Assembly (NCBI RefSeq): GCF_041361345.1
Contig: NZ_JBGKAD010000001.1
Coordinates: 2,914,001 to 2,978,000 of the forward strand
Direction of reading: 5' to 3'
DNA: 64,000 bases
Origin: Halobaculum sp. MBLA0147
GTDB lineage: Archaea > Halobacteriota > Halobacteria > Halobacteriales > Haloferacaceae
Below are positions 8,848 through 16,662 of the stretch, piece by piece. Made by a program: the position numbers and the translations under genes. The stretch's first letter is position 1, and every line of letters begins with the position of its first letter. The notes below the pieces were generated by a model that made no database searches, had not been told where the DNA came from, and saw nothing but the letters and a program-made list of their open reading frames with translations.

Positions 8848-10341
8848 GTGGCGACCGTGTCACCGGCGCACGCACTCGGGTTCGAGACGCAACGAGAGGA
8901 GGTGGCCGACGCGTCGCTGTCGGTCGAGGGGTCGCTCCCGGACTGGCTCGTCGGGCGACTGATCCGCAACGGCCCCGGGCAGTTCGAGGCGGGCGACACC
9001 CCGTTGCGCCACTGGTTCGACCCGTACGCACTGTTGCGCGGCTTCCGGATCGACGGGCGGACGGACACGGTGACGTACACGAACCGGTTCGTCCGCAGCG
9101 AGGACTACGAGTACGCCCGCGAACACGGGGACGTCCGCCGGATGCTCCCCGGCACGCCGCCGGATCGATCGCTGTTCACGCGACTCCGCCACACGCTCAC
9201 GGGGGCGTTCCAGGACAACCCCTCCATCGGCGTCCAACACCTCGGCGGGACGGTGACGGCGATCACGGAGTCGCCGGTCGGCGTCGCGGTCGACGACGAG
9301 ACGCTGGCGACGACCGGCCGGCGCGACCTCACGACCGGGCTGGACGCGGACTTCACGCTCGGGCACCCACACTACGACCCCGAGCGGGACGTGTTCGTCA
9401 ACTTCGCCGTCTCCTACGGGAGCGGCGCGACGTACACCCTGTTCGAGCGCGACCGCCGGACGGCGAGCCCGGAGATCGTCGGCGAGGTGTCGTTCGACGA
9501 CGCGCCGTACGCCCACTCGTTCGCGTTGACCGACGAGTTCGCGATCCTCGCGTCGATCCCGTACGGGCTCGACACGACGAAGCTGCTCACGGGCGCGTTC
9601 GGCGACGGGACGTTCCTGGACGCGATCACCGCCTTCGAGGGGAGTGGTCCCGGTCGCGGGTCGGCGCCGACGCGGGACGCCGCGTTCCTCCTGTTCGACC
9701 GCGAGACGGGGGAGGTGGCCCACCGGGTGGCGGCGGACCCGTTCTTCGTCTACCACCACGCCAACGCCTTCCGCGAGGACGACACGATCGTCGTCGACCT
9801 GATCGCCTACGAGGACGAGCGGGCGATGACGGGGTTGACTCTCGAGAACCTCGCCGGTTCGGACCCGGACGTGCCGACCGGCGACTTCGTGCGCTACCGG
9901 CTCCCGTTGGACGACGGGCGGGCGGCCCGCGAGACGCTGTACGAGGGCCAGGTGGAGTTCCCGACGCTGGCGTACCCGGACCGACTCGGGGAGCCGTACC
10001 GCTACTGTTACCTCGCGGCGAACGCCGACGGCTCCAGTCTGCCGACGCGACTCGTGAAGTACGACCACCGGACGGAGGAGACGACGACGTGGACGCCGGA
10101 CCGCACGGGGGCGGCGTTCCCCGGCGAACCGCTGTTCGAGAGTGCCCCGGGCGCGGACGCCGAGGACGCGGGCGTGATCGTCACCACCGTGTTGGACGCC
10201 GACGCCGAGCGGACGGACCTCGTCGTGTTGGACGCCCGGACGATGGAACGGGTCGCCCGCGCCGAGGGTGTCCACCGGCTCCCGTACGGCTTCCACGGCC
10301 AGTTCTACCGCGACGGTGACCCGGTGCGGAGTATGGCCTGA
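8848..10341 (+). CDS. Carotenoid oxygenase (RPE65/CCD family)
   Basis: The 497-residue protein has the four iron-binding histidines of the carotenoid cleavage dioxygenases: G-H-P-H (about 173), Y-A-H-S-F (about 223), Y-H-H-A-N-A-F (about 302) and G-F-H-G-Q-F (about 482), plus the R-N-G-P start motif. These enzymes use Fe(II) and O2 to cut carotenoids; in haloarchaea one outcome is retinal for rhodopsins, but no rhodopsin or carotenoid gene is nearby, so the substrate is open. GTG codons at 8848 and 8857 are both possible starts. Confidence 0.88.
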   Translation: MATVSPAHALGFETQREEVADASLSVEGSLPDWLVGRLIRNGPGQFEAGDTPLRHWFDPYALLRGFRIDGRTDTVTYTNRFVRSEDYEYAREHGDVRRMLPGTPPDRSLFTRLRHTLTGAFQDNPSIGVQHLGGTVTAITESPVGVAVDDETLATTGRRDLTTGLDADFTLGHPHYDPERDVFVNFAVSYGSGATYTLFERDRRTASPEIVGEVSFDDAPYAHSFALTDEFAILASIPYGLDTTKLLTGAFGDGTFLDAITAFEGSGPGRGSAPTRDAAFLLFDRETGEVAHRVAADPFFVYHHANAFREDDTIVVDLIAYEDERAMTGLTLENLAGSDPDVPTGDFVRYRLPLDDGRAARETLYEGQVEFPTLAYPDRLGEPYRYCYLAANADGSSLPTRLVKYDHRTEETTTWTPDRTGAAFPGEPLFESAPGADAEDAGVIVTTVLDADAERTDLVVLDARTMERVARAEGVHRLPYGFHGQFYRDGDPVRSMA

Positions 10342-10475
10342 GCCGGTCGACAGACCCGTCGTACGGTTACGCCGCCTAGACAGGGCTACACCACTCGGGA
10401 TCGGGGCACACCACCCGCCGAGAACACCGCGGTACCCTTCCGTCTGCGTCACGTACGACGGTCGAGTGATCACGG

Positions 10476-11330
10476 ATGCTCGGTGACCTCCACATGGGCT
10501 GGGAACACGTCGGGTTCCTCAACTGGCCCGTCGATCCGGCGGTCGTCGCCCCGACGCTGCCGGACGGCCTCGTCGTCGACACCTACGACGGAGACGCGTA
10601 CCTCTCGGTCGTGCCGTTCACGAACGTCGACGTGCGACCCCAGTGGCTCCCCGACGGACTCGGGGTCCCACTCCCGGAGTTGAACCTCCGGACCTACGTC
10701 CGTCTCGCGGACGAGGGAGACGGGACAGGCGAGACGGACGGAGCGGGCGGGGAGAGCGAAGCGGACGGCGTGGGTGAGGCGGGTGACGGAGACGACACGG
10801 ACGGGCGTGCCAACGCGGACGAGCCCGCGGCGGGAGACGCCGCCGCCGACCCGATGGCACCCGAGGCTGGCGTCTACTTCTACAGTCTCGACGCGGAAGG
10901 GGCAGCCGGCGTCGCGGGCGCCCGCCTGCTCCACCACCTGCCGTACTACCGCGCCGAGATCGACCTCCGAGAGACGGACGACGGTGTCCGGTTCGAGAGT
11001 CGTCGCCGCCACCCCGGCGCACGGGCGGCGTCGTTCGCGGGGCGGTACGGCCCGACCGGCGAGGCGTTCACCGCCGAACGCGGCTCGCTGGCGTCGTTCC
11101 TCACGGACCGCGCGCGGTACTTCACCGAGACGCCGGACGGAGACCTGCGCTACGCGACGGTGTCGCACGAACGCTGGCCGCTGTACGAGGCGACGGTCGA
11201 CCTGTACCGCAACGACCTGTTCGCCGCCAACGGGTTCGCCGAGCCGGAGACGGAGCCGGTCTGTTACTACAGTCCGCGCGTGACGACGCGCGCCTCCGAG
11301 AGCCGCCCGGTCGCGGAGCTGCAGCGGTGA
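10476..11330 (+). CDS. DUF2071 (YqjF-like) family protein
   Basis: The 284-residue protein matches the YqjF/DUF2071 family: W-E-H-V-G-F-L-N-W-P-V-D near the start, L-P-D-G-L-V-V-D-T-Y-D-G and Y-L-S-V-V-P-F, then L-N-L-R-T-Y-V before an acidic insertion (about residues 80-130), and V-Y-F-Y-S-L-D after it. The family resembles acetoacetate decarboxylase in fold, but its reaction is not known. The ATG at 10476 was chosen; another ATG at 10494 (M-G-W-E-H) would drop six residues. It ends inside the upstream region of the next small gene. Confidence 0.78.
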   Translation: MLGDLHMGWEHVGFLNWPVDPAVVAPTLPDGLVVDTYDGDAYLSVVPFTNVDVRPQWLPDGLGVPLPELNLRTYVRLADEGDGTGETDGAGGESEADGVGEAGDGDDTDGRANADEPAAGDAAADPMAPEAGVYFYSLDAEGAAGVAGARLLHHLPYYRAEIDLRETDDGVRFESRRRHPGARAASFAGRYGPTGEAFTAERGSLASFLTDRARYFTETPDGDLRYATVSHERWPLYEATVDLYRNDLFAANGFAEPETEPVCYYSPRVTTRASESRPVAELQR

Positions 11331-11412
11331 CGCCACCCGTCGCCGGCAGCAAGTCCGCTGTCGCTCCGTCGCCGGCAGGACGGTCGTCGGTCGACACACG
11401 CTCCGCAGGTAC

Positions 11413-11420
11413 GCTTTTGT
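11413..11420 (+). promoter_or_regulatory. TATA-like element of a leaderless gene
   Basis: GCTTTTGT lies 24-31 bases before the GTG at 11444, with no Shine-Dalgarno sequence between. This spacing fixes the start of the following small gene. Confidence 0.55.
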
Positions 11421-11443
11421 CTGCGGGTGACGAGCGGACCGGC

Positions 11444-11659
11444 GTGCAACTGGACTTCTCGAAGGTGCGACGCGACGACGCGTACAGCGAGATCGAACTC
11501 CGGTACACGACGCCGAAGGGGACACGAACGGTCCGGGGCGTGGGGCGTGCGACGAGTCTCGGCACCGGCGAGTCCGTGATTCGCGTCGTCGAACGCGACG
11601 ACACGACCGTCACCGTCCCCCACGAGCGGGTCGTCGAGATCACCTCGACGGACCTCTGA
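11444..11659 (+). CDS. Small conserved haloarchaeal protein of unknown function
   Basis: The frame is open further upstream, but the GTG at 11444 sits the leaderless distance behind a TATA-like box and begins a well-ordered 71-residue protein (V-Q-L-D-F-S-K-V). The pattern of alternating beta strands (I-E-L-R-Y-T-T, T-V-R-G-V-G-R-A, V-I-R-V-V-E-R-D-D-T-T-V-T-V-P) suggests a small beta-barrel or SH3-like fold. No function is recognised. It converges on the acetyltransferase gene, with only 14 bases between the stops. Confidence 0.65.
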   Translation: MQLDFSKVRRDDAYSEIELRYTTPKGTRTVRGVGRATSLGTGESVIRVVERDDTTVTVPHERVVEITSTDL

Positions 11660-11673
11660 GAAGAGTCGCGCTC

Positions 11674-12255
11674 TCACTCCGCCATCCGACGCCGCTCGTC
11701 CTCGCGGTCCGCCCACCAGTCCTCGCGGAGGAGCCCGTACTGCACCGTGTCGACGTACGCGCCGTCGACGAAGCGGTCCCGACGGATCACGCCCTCCTGC
11801 TCGAAGCCCAGCGACTCCAACAGGCCGCGCGAGGCGTCGTTGAACGCGTACGCACTGGCACCGACCGCCGGGTGGTCGTACGTCCGGAACACGTAGTCGA
11901 TTAGCAGCGAGACGGCCGCGGTGCCGTACCCCTCGCCGTGGACCTCCGGGACGAGCCAGTATGCCAACTCCGGTCGTCGCCAGTCGGCGTCGTCGATCGA
12001 GACCGCGCCGATCCGCCGACCGGACTCGCTCGCCGACCCCGAGGAGGGGTCATCGAGACAGACGAGGAAGCCGCCGTCGCCGTCGGTCTCGGTCAGCCAC
12101 GACTCCGTCTCCGCGCGGCTCCTGATCGAACTCCCCAGCGGGTACCTGATCTCGGGGTTGGTGAGTCCTCGCTGGACGAAGTCGGCGTCGTCCGGCTCTG
12201 TCGTCCGCAGAGTCACGCCCGTCTCCCCGTCTCGCGTGACGCGTGCTCCTGGCAT
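11674..12255 (-). CDS. GNAT family N-acetyltransferase (RimJ/RimL-like)
   Basis: The 193-residue protein has the RimJ/RimL layout: L-R-T-T-E-P-D-D-A-D-F at the start, A-Y-W-L-V-P-E-V-H-G-E-G-Y-G-T-A-A as the acetyl-CoA pyrophosphate loop, and F-N-D-A-S-R-G-L-L-E-S-L-G-F-E-Q-E-G as the C-terminal motif. Such enzymes move acetyl groups from acetyl-CoA to protein N-termini, amino acids or antibiotics; the acceptor here is unknown. An A/T-rich TATAC element about 24 bases upstream of the ATG fits a leaderless transcript. Confidence 0.85.
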   Translation of the reverse strand: MPGARVTRDGETGVTLRTTEPDDADFVQRGLTNPEIRYPLGSSIRSRAETESWLTETDGDGGFLVCLDDPSSGSASESGRRIGAVSIDDADWRRPELAYWLVPEVHGEGYGTAAVSLLIDYVFRTYDHPAVGASAYAFNDASRGLLESLGFEQEGVIRRDRFVDGAYVDTVQYGLLREDWWADREDERRRMAE

Positions 12256-12360
12256 ACACTCCGGTTCGGCGACCGCAGTATACCTCTTGTGTGTCCGTGA
12301 GTGTCGCTCGCACGGGACGCCCGGCGGTGCGGTGGAACGGCGTCGACGGCGTCAGTGGGT

Positions 12361-12422
12361 GAGTCACTCCGGTGCGTCGTCGTCGGGGGAGGGAGGCGAG
12401 TCACTCCGGTGCGTCGTCGTCG
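12361..12422. repeat. 37-base tandem duplication of a gene 3' end
   Basis: A 25-base sequence starting GAGTCACTCCGGTGC occurs at 12361 and again at 12398. The second copy contains the last codons (D-D-D-A-P-E) and stop of the 12401-13618 gene; the first lies just beyond the stop. Confidence 0.9.
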
Positions 12423-13618
12423 CGCCCGCGGAGCGTGAACGGCCCGATGGAGAGCGTCCGTTTGGTGACGGTCGCGATACGCAACACGTAGGCGGTCAAC
12501 ACGAGGAACGGGAGCGACGCGACGGCGACGGCGGCGGCGACCGCGACGACCGCGAACGAGACACCCGCGACGCCGCCGTCGACGAGCAACACCTCGTGGA
12601 ACAACACCGCCGAGACGGCCGTCACCAGCGCCGGCACGGCCGCACCGAGGATCACCCGCGAGAGGTCGATCAGCTCCCACTGGAAGTACAGCGTCTTCAG
12701 GTGCTCACGCGCCGGGCCGAACAGCTCCAGCGTCGTCGCCACCTCGTCCAGTCGCTCCCGCTGGGTGTCGGTCACGGCGTCGGCCTCGACGTGTTGGAGC
12801 CGCCGCGCGCGGTGGAGCAACAGCGAGTAGTCGAAGTTCAACGCCGGGGCCAACAGGCCGAAGGTTCCGAACTCCGCTCCGGCCAGTCCCTCGCGGACGC
12901 GCTCGGCGTCTCGTTCCACGTCGGCCGCGAGCGCCGCGAGGCGTTCGGGTGGTGGCGCCTCCTCGGATCGCTCGCCGTCCTCGACCGACGCCGGGAGTGT
13001 GTCGCCGAGTTCGCGCGCCCGGTCGCGCGCAGCGGTGACGAGCACGCGGAGGAACGCCGACGGCTCCGCCGGCGCGGGCTCCCCGGTCGCCTCGGCCACC
13101 TCCTCCCGGAACTCCAGAGCCCCGGTCATCCGCTCGCGTTGGTCGCCGACGGCGCCCAACTCCTGTGAGAGGACGAGCTGATCGAGCGTGACGACGAGCG
13201 TGACGCCGGTGATCGTCGCGCCCACGAACGCCTGGAACACCGTCTCCACGGGGTCGCCAGTCCGTAATGCCGTCGCCGCCTCCGGGACCAGTGTCCCGAC
13301 GGCGACGAGGAGGAGCCACAGCCCGACGACGGAGCCGGCGATCACCGTCGACCGCGGGGCGCTCACGAACACCCGGAAGGCGAATCCCCCGGCCTCGCCG
13401 CGCTCGCGCATCTCGTCCGCGGTACCCCCCTCGCGGTCGAGGTGACGGTCGCCCCCGGTGTCGTCGTCCGACGAGTCGCCGCCCCGTCCCGCGTCCTCGT
13501 CTTCCGTCGCCGTCCCCCCACCGGCGTCGTCCGCCGCCGTCTCTCCGGTGCCGTCGCTCGCCGTCGTCTCGTCGTCGGCCGCGGACTCTCCAGTCACGAG
13601 TCGCCGTTCGATCACCAC
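12401..13618 (-). CDS. Haloarchaeal membrane protein of unknown function
   Basis: The 405-residue protein has a disordered acidic N-terminus (residues 1-75, rich in Asp, Gly and Thr). Hydrophobic segments follow at about 90-110 and 130-150, then a charged helical cytosolic or extracellular domain (about 160-320), and two more membrane segments at about 325-350 and 355-385. The membrane-loop-membrane design with a long helical middle resembles haloarchaeal proteins annotated only as membrane proteins. No catalytic motif is seen. The GTG at 13618 precedes a long run of disordered sequence, so the true start could be internal. Its 3' end is partly duplicated downstream. Confidence 0.7.
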   Translation of the reverse strand: MVIERRLVTGESAADDETTASDGTGETAADDAGGGTATEDEDAGRGGDSSDDDTGGDRHLDREGGTADEMRERGEAGGFAFRVFVSAPRSTVIAGSVVGLWLLLVAVGTLVPEAATALRTGDPVETVFQAFVGATITGVTLVVTLDQLVLSQELGAVGDQRERMTGALEFREEVAEATGEPAPAEPSAFLRVLVTAARDRARELGDTLPASVEDGERSEEAPPPERLAALAADVERDAERVREGLAGAEFGTFGLLAPALNFDYSLLLHRARRLQHVEADAVTDTQRERLDEVATTLELFGPAREHLKTLYFQWELIDLSRVILGAAVPALVTAVSAVLFHEVLLVDGGVAGVSFAVVAVAAAVAVASLPFLVLTAYVLRIATVTKRTLSIGPFTLRGRDDDAPE

Positions 13619-13759
13619 CGAAGTGAACGTTCCGCTGGAGCTGCGGTCGGTGTCCGTCGAGACCCGTCACCGGAGCGGACACCGCCCACCGCTCCCGTCA
13701 CCCTCGCTCGAGTCTCGCCCGTCGTCCGACCGACCCTCGGGCGTCGCGCGCCTGCGAGC

Positions 13760-14224
13760 CTACTCTTGGTAGGCGAGTCGCACCTGCTCCCACTTCCCGC
13801 GCTGTTCGAGGTGGTCCTGGAGCGCTTCGGCGTACTCCTGGGTGAGGTCCTCCGCCGCGGCGAGTTTCTCCTCGTCGGGGCCGGAGTCGCCACCGCCGCC
13901 CAGCACTGCGTCCTTGATCCCGGAGATGGCGTCCGAGAGGCCGCCGCCGCCGGACCCACCGCCGGGTCCGCCGCCGGGACCGCCGGCCATCCCGCCCATC
14001 CCGTCGGACATGTTCTCCAGTTCGGGCATGATCTGCGGGAGCTTCTCGGTGTCGGCGACGATCCGGGCCGTCTCGGGGTCGTCGGCGTCCTCGATCTCGA
14101 ACTCCGTGGCGGTCATGATCAACCCCCACTCCTGGTTCGTGAACGTCGACTGCCGGACGCGGCTGTTGAACTGTTGGTCCACCTGCATCCGGTCGCCCAC
14201 GATGGCGTCCGTCCAGTCGCTCAT
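13760..14224 (-). CDS. DUF5799 family protein
   Basis: The 154-residue protein starts M-S-D-W-T-D-A-I-V-G-D-R-M-Q-V-D-Q-Q-F, a pattern known in the haloarchaeal DUF5799 family. A Gly/Met-rich linker at about 80-105 separates an N-terminal domain (residues 1-75) from a helical C-terminus (110-154). The function is unknown. The ATG at 14224 was preferred because the family pattern begins exactly there; an earlier in-frame start would add unrelated residues. Confidence 0.75.
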   Translation of the reverse strand: MSDWTDAIVGDRMQVDQQFNSRVRQSTFTNQEWGLIMTATEFEIEDADDPETARIVADTEKLPQIMPELENMSDGMGGMAGGPGGGPGGGSGGGGLSDAISGIKDAVLGGGGDSGPDEEKLAAAEDLTQEYAEALQDHLEQRGKWEQVRLAYQE

Positions 14225-14336
14225 ACTCGACCGGAGGTGGGCGGCCGGCTTGTGGGTTTCCCCTCCCGTCGCCGCGGTACGGGCCACCCGAGCAATCGAC
14301 CGTCGCGTCGGGACCGAGCCACCGCCGCCGACACAC

Positions 14337-14807
14337 TCAGATCGCGTCGCTCGTCGCCGTGTAGACGCCGCCCAGGACGAGCCCGTAGACGGCGTGCCAC
14401 AGCAGCGACGGCGGCGCGAAGTTCGGGAACGGCGGCGAGGCGGGCGACCCGACCGCTCCGAGCCACACCGGCATCACCAGCGCCGCGAACACGACCCACG
14501 TCGCGACACCCCACGCGACCCCGGCGCCGACGAGTCGGCCGGGAGCGTCGAGATCCGCCGCACCGACGAGCCCCGCGAAGATCACACCCAGTACCGCCCC
14601 GTGCGAGACGTGGACGACGAACCCAGCAAGCGGGTTCTGTGGCGGCGCCAACGTGTACAGCGACGGGATCGCCACCGCGATCGTCGGGGTGTTCATCGCC
14701 ACGACGAGGACACCCATCACGAGCGCCCCGGCGATCCCGCCGAGGACGCCCGCTCGCCAGTTACCGCGTTCCGTACTACCGTTCGCCGTGTCTGTCACTG
14801 TCGACAT
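14337..14807 (-). CDS. Four-helix membrane protein, DUF6789-like
   Basis: The 156-residue protein has four hydrophobic segments: about residues 18-40 (V-L-G-G-I-A-G-A-L-V-M-G), 60-85, 95-118 and 130-150. Small-residue GxxxG-like spacing and an H-V-S-H-G-A-V-L-G stretch resemble DUF6789 and related haloarchaeal membrane proteins. The role is unknown. The ATG at 14807 starts M-S-T-V-T-D-T. The gene diverges from the antitoxin gene at 14998. Confidence 0.65.
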   Translation of the reverse strand: MSTVTDTANGSTERGNWRAGVLGGIAGALVMGVLVVAMNTPTIAVAIPSLYTLAPPQNPLAGFVVHVSHGAVLGVIFAGLVGAADLDAPGRLVGAGVAWGVATWVVFAALVMPVWLGAVGSPASPPFPNFAPPSLLWHAVYGLVLGGVYTATSDAI

Positions 14808-14943
14808 CGTGTCCGGTCCGAGGCACACTCGGGACAAGGCTCTCTGGGGGCCGTGCGTCCGCGACGGAGCGAGGGGCAACGTTCAAGTTGTGTGTGTGGA
14901 GTGGTGGACCTCTCGGCCGACGCGACTGTGGGATTGGGACGGT

Positions 14944-14978
14944 GGTACACGCGGTACGACACTAGACACAAGTGTACC
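14944..14978. promoter_or_regulatory. Inverted repeat around the antitoxin promoter
   Basis: GGTACAC at 14944-14950 and its exact complement GTGTACC at 14972-14978 bracket the position expected for the TATA/BRE region of the gene starting at 14998. Ribbon-helix-helix antitoxins commonly bind such paired sites to repress their own operon. Confidence 0.5.
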
Positions 14979-14997
14979 GTCTCCGTACTACACGGGT

Positions 14998-15279
14998 ATG
15001 GCACGTGCAGACGACGAGGAACCCGCCGATCCAGAGACGACGACGCTGAACCTCCGTGTGACCGAACAACTCCTCGCCGACATCGACGTCGCGTGGAAGG
15101 AAGAGGGGTACACGTCGCGTAGCGAGTTCCTCCGGCACGCGATCCGCGACGCCGTCGAACACCCGGGGTTGTCGCGTGACGCGTTGAGCACGATTGCGGC
15201 CGAGGAGTACGCGATGCGGCACGACGAGGGGGACGCGATCCCGCGAGCGGCCGTGCTGGAGTCACTCGACGAGGAGTGA
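14998..15279 (+). CDS. Ribbon-helix-helix antitoxin
   Basis: The 93-residue protein has a short acidic tail, then T-T-L-N-L-R-V-T-E-Q-L-L-A-D-I-D as the DNA-binding strand and helix. S-R-S-E-F-L-R-H-A-I-R-D-A-V-E follows as the second helix (residues 14-55), the CopG/ParD-type fold. The C-terminal part (60-93) would wrap a toxin. The RelE-like frame starts six bases after the stop, the usual antitoxin-toxin order. The frame is intact, unlike its partner. It probably represses its own promoter through the inverted repeat just upstream. Confidence 0.85.
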   Translation: MARADDEEPADPETTTLNLRVTEQLLADIDVAWKEEGYTSRSEFLRHAIRDAVEHPGLSRDALSTIAAEEYAMRHDEGDAIPRAAVLESLDEE

Positions 15280-15285
15280 TCCGTC

Positions 15286-15573
15286 GTGGGCGACACCGAC
15301 GAGTGGACGTGGGAGTTCCGACCCTCGGCGAAGGAGTAGTTGGACGCTCTCGAGGACGCGACACAGCGACGGATCGTCGAGAAACTCGACGAGATCGTCA
15401 CCGACCGGTGGCGCGACCCGCCCGCGTACGTCGAGCCACTCAGCGGCGTTCCGCACGGCAAGATCCGAGTGGGAGACTACAGACTCGGCGCGCTCGCCGA
15501 TCGAGACCGCTCCGTGTTGATCGTGTACGAGATCGAACACCGCTCCGGTGCGTACGAACCCGGTGACGACTGA
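15286..15573 (+). pseudogene. RelE-family toxin interrupted by an in-frame amber codon
   Basis: Reading from the GTG at 15286 gives V-G-D-T-D-E-W-T-W-E-F-R-P-S-A-K-E, then TAG at codon 18 (15337-15339). The frame then continues unbroken as L-D-A-L-E-D ... P-H-G-K-I-R-V-G-D-Y-R-L-G-A ... H-R-S-G-A-Y. The whole is a typical haloarchaeal RelE/ParE toxin except for the stop. The strand carrying the early part of the fold is lost unless the codon is read through. A TTG at 15340 could restart a 77-residue product without the first strand. The simplest reading is a toxin inactivated by a single-base change while its antitoxin survives. Confidence 0.8.
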
Positions 15574-15625
15574 GTCGAACGCCGAGGCCGGTGGCCGGTG
15601 GAGAAGAGGGACCCGCCGGCGACTG

Positions 15626-16516
15626 CTACGGAGTTTCGAGGTACGTCACCAGCGTCTCGCGGGCGATCTCGAACAGTTCCCGGAGGTGGTCGGCCGTCTG
15701 GTCGAACCGCGGCTCCCACTCTTCGGTGCCGAGGTAGTCGCTGACGACGAGCAGTGCGGCCGCCTCGTAGCGGTGGTGGCGCGCGACCGCGAACACCGCC
15801 GCGGCCTCCATCTCGACGGTGAGCACCCCACGCTCCGCGTAGTGGTCCACCTCCGGCACCGTCTCGCGGTACGCGGCGTCGACCGTCCACGTCGTCCCCT
15901 CGTGGACCGTCCGGGTCGAGTCCGCGGTGGTCGCCCGTGCGTCCGCCGCCAGCGACGGCGTCGGCTTGACGAGTTCCCCTGGCGCGAGGTAGTGGTGTGA
16001 GGTCCCCTCGTCGCGGATCGCGCGGTCGGGGATGATCACGTCCGCCATCGACACGTCCGTCTGGAGACAGCCGGCGTACCCCACCGAGAGGAACGCCTCG
16101 ACACCCGCGGCGCCCAGCGTCTCGACGATCATCGCCGTCACCGGCGCGCCGATGCCGAAGTTCCCGACGACGCCGACGGACCCGGTCGCGTCGTCATCGG
16201 GAGTGTCGCCCGCGTCCGCGTCGTGCTCGGGAGCGGCGTCCGTGTCCGCGTCGCCGTCGGGAGCGGCCGCACCGTCCACCGACACGTCCGCGAGGACGTG
16301 ACAGTCGAACAGGTAGTGGTCGGCGAACAGTTCGCGTGTCTCGTGTGTCTCGACGGCGTGCTCGAACAGGGTCGGCTGGTAGCAGAGGACGACGGCGTCG
16401 GGCGTCTCGGCGGGCGTCACGGCCGCCGCCTCCACCTCGTGGTCGGCGGAGATCAGCGCCGGTGCCTCGTGCTTGCCGTCGAAGGCGGGGTACTCGTAGG
16501 GCACGTGAGCAGGCAC
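15626..16516 (-). CDS. Nucleoside phosphorylase family protein (PNP/UDP family)
   Basis: The 296-residue protein matches the purine/uridine phosphorylase fold. G-V-V-G-N-F-G-I-G-A-P is the phosphate-binding loop, followed by V-G-Y-A-G-C-L-Q, then V-E-M-E-A-A-A-V-F-A-V-A, in which the Glu contacts ribose, and V-V-S-D-Y-L-G with the base-site Asp. These enzymes split nucleosides with phosphate to free base and ribose 1-phosphate. An acidic low-complexity insertion sits at about residues 80-110. The start is uncertain: GTG at 16516 (V-P-A-H-V-P-Y-E-Y) was preferred, while an in-frame TTG lies five codons further upstream. AMP nucleosidase activity is a possible alternative. Confidence 0.8.
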   Translation of the reverse strand: MPAHVPYEYPAFDGKHEAPALISADHEVEAAAVTPAETPDAVVLCYQPTLFEHAVETHETRELFADHYLFDCHVLADVSVDGAAAPDGDADTDAAPEHDADAGDTPDDDATGSVGVVGNFGIGAPVTAMIVETLGAAGVEAFLSVGYAGCLQTDVSMADVIIPDRAIRDEGTSHHYLAPGELVKPTPSLAADARATTADSTRTVHEGTTWTVDAAYRETVPEVDHYAERGVLTVEMEAAAVFAVARHHRYEAAALLVVSDYLGTEEWEPRFDQTADHLRELFEIARETLVTYLETP

Positions 16517-16662
16517 GAGAACGCGAGGCAAGTACGTTCGGCCGCCTCGTGACGATGTCGCACGGGGTCGGGTGCGCTGCTCGTCTCTTACGAGGACCCG
16601 GCCGCTCGTGACCGCGGTGTCGCCCCTCGTCCTCTCGTGGCGTTCCCGTACGGCCGGCTCTC

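Noticed and set aside
15337-15339. TAG read as pyrrolysine
   Set aside because: Nothing here suggests pyrrolysine use, which is known from methanogens and some bacteria rather than haloarchaea, and RelE has no conserved special residue at this place.
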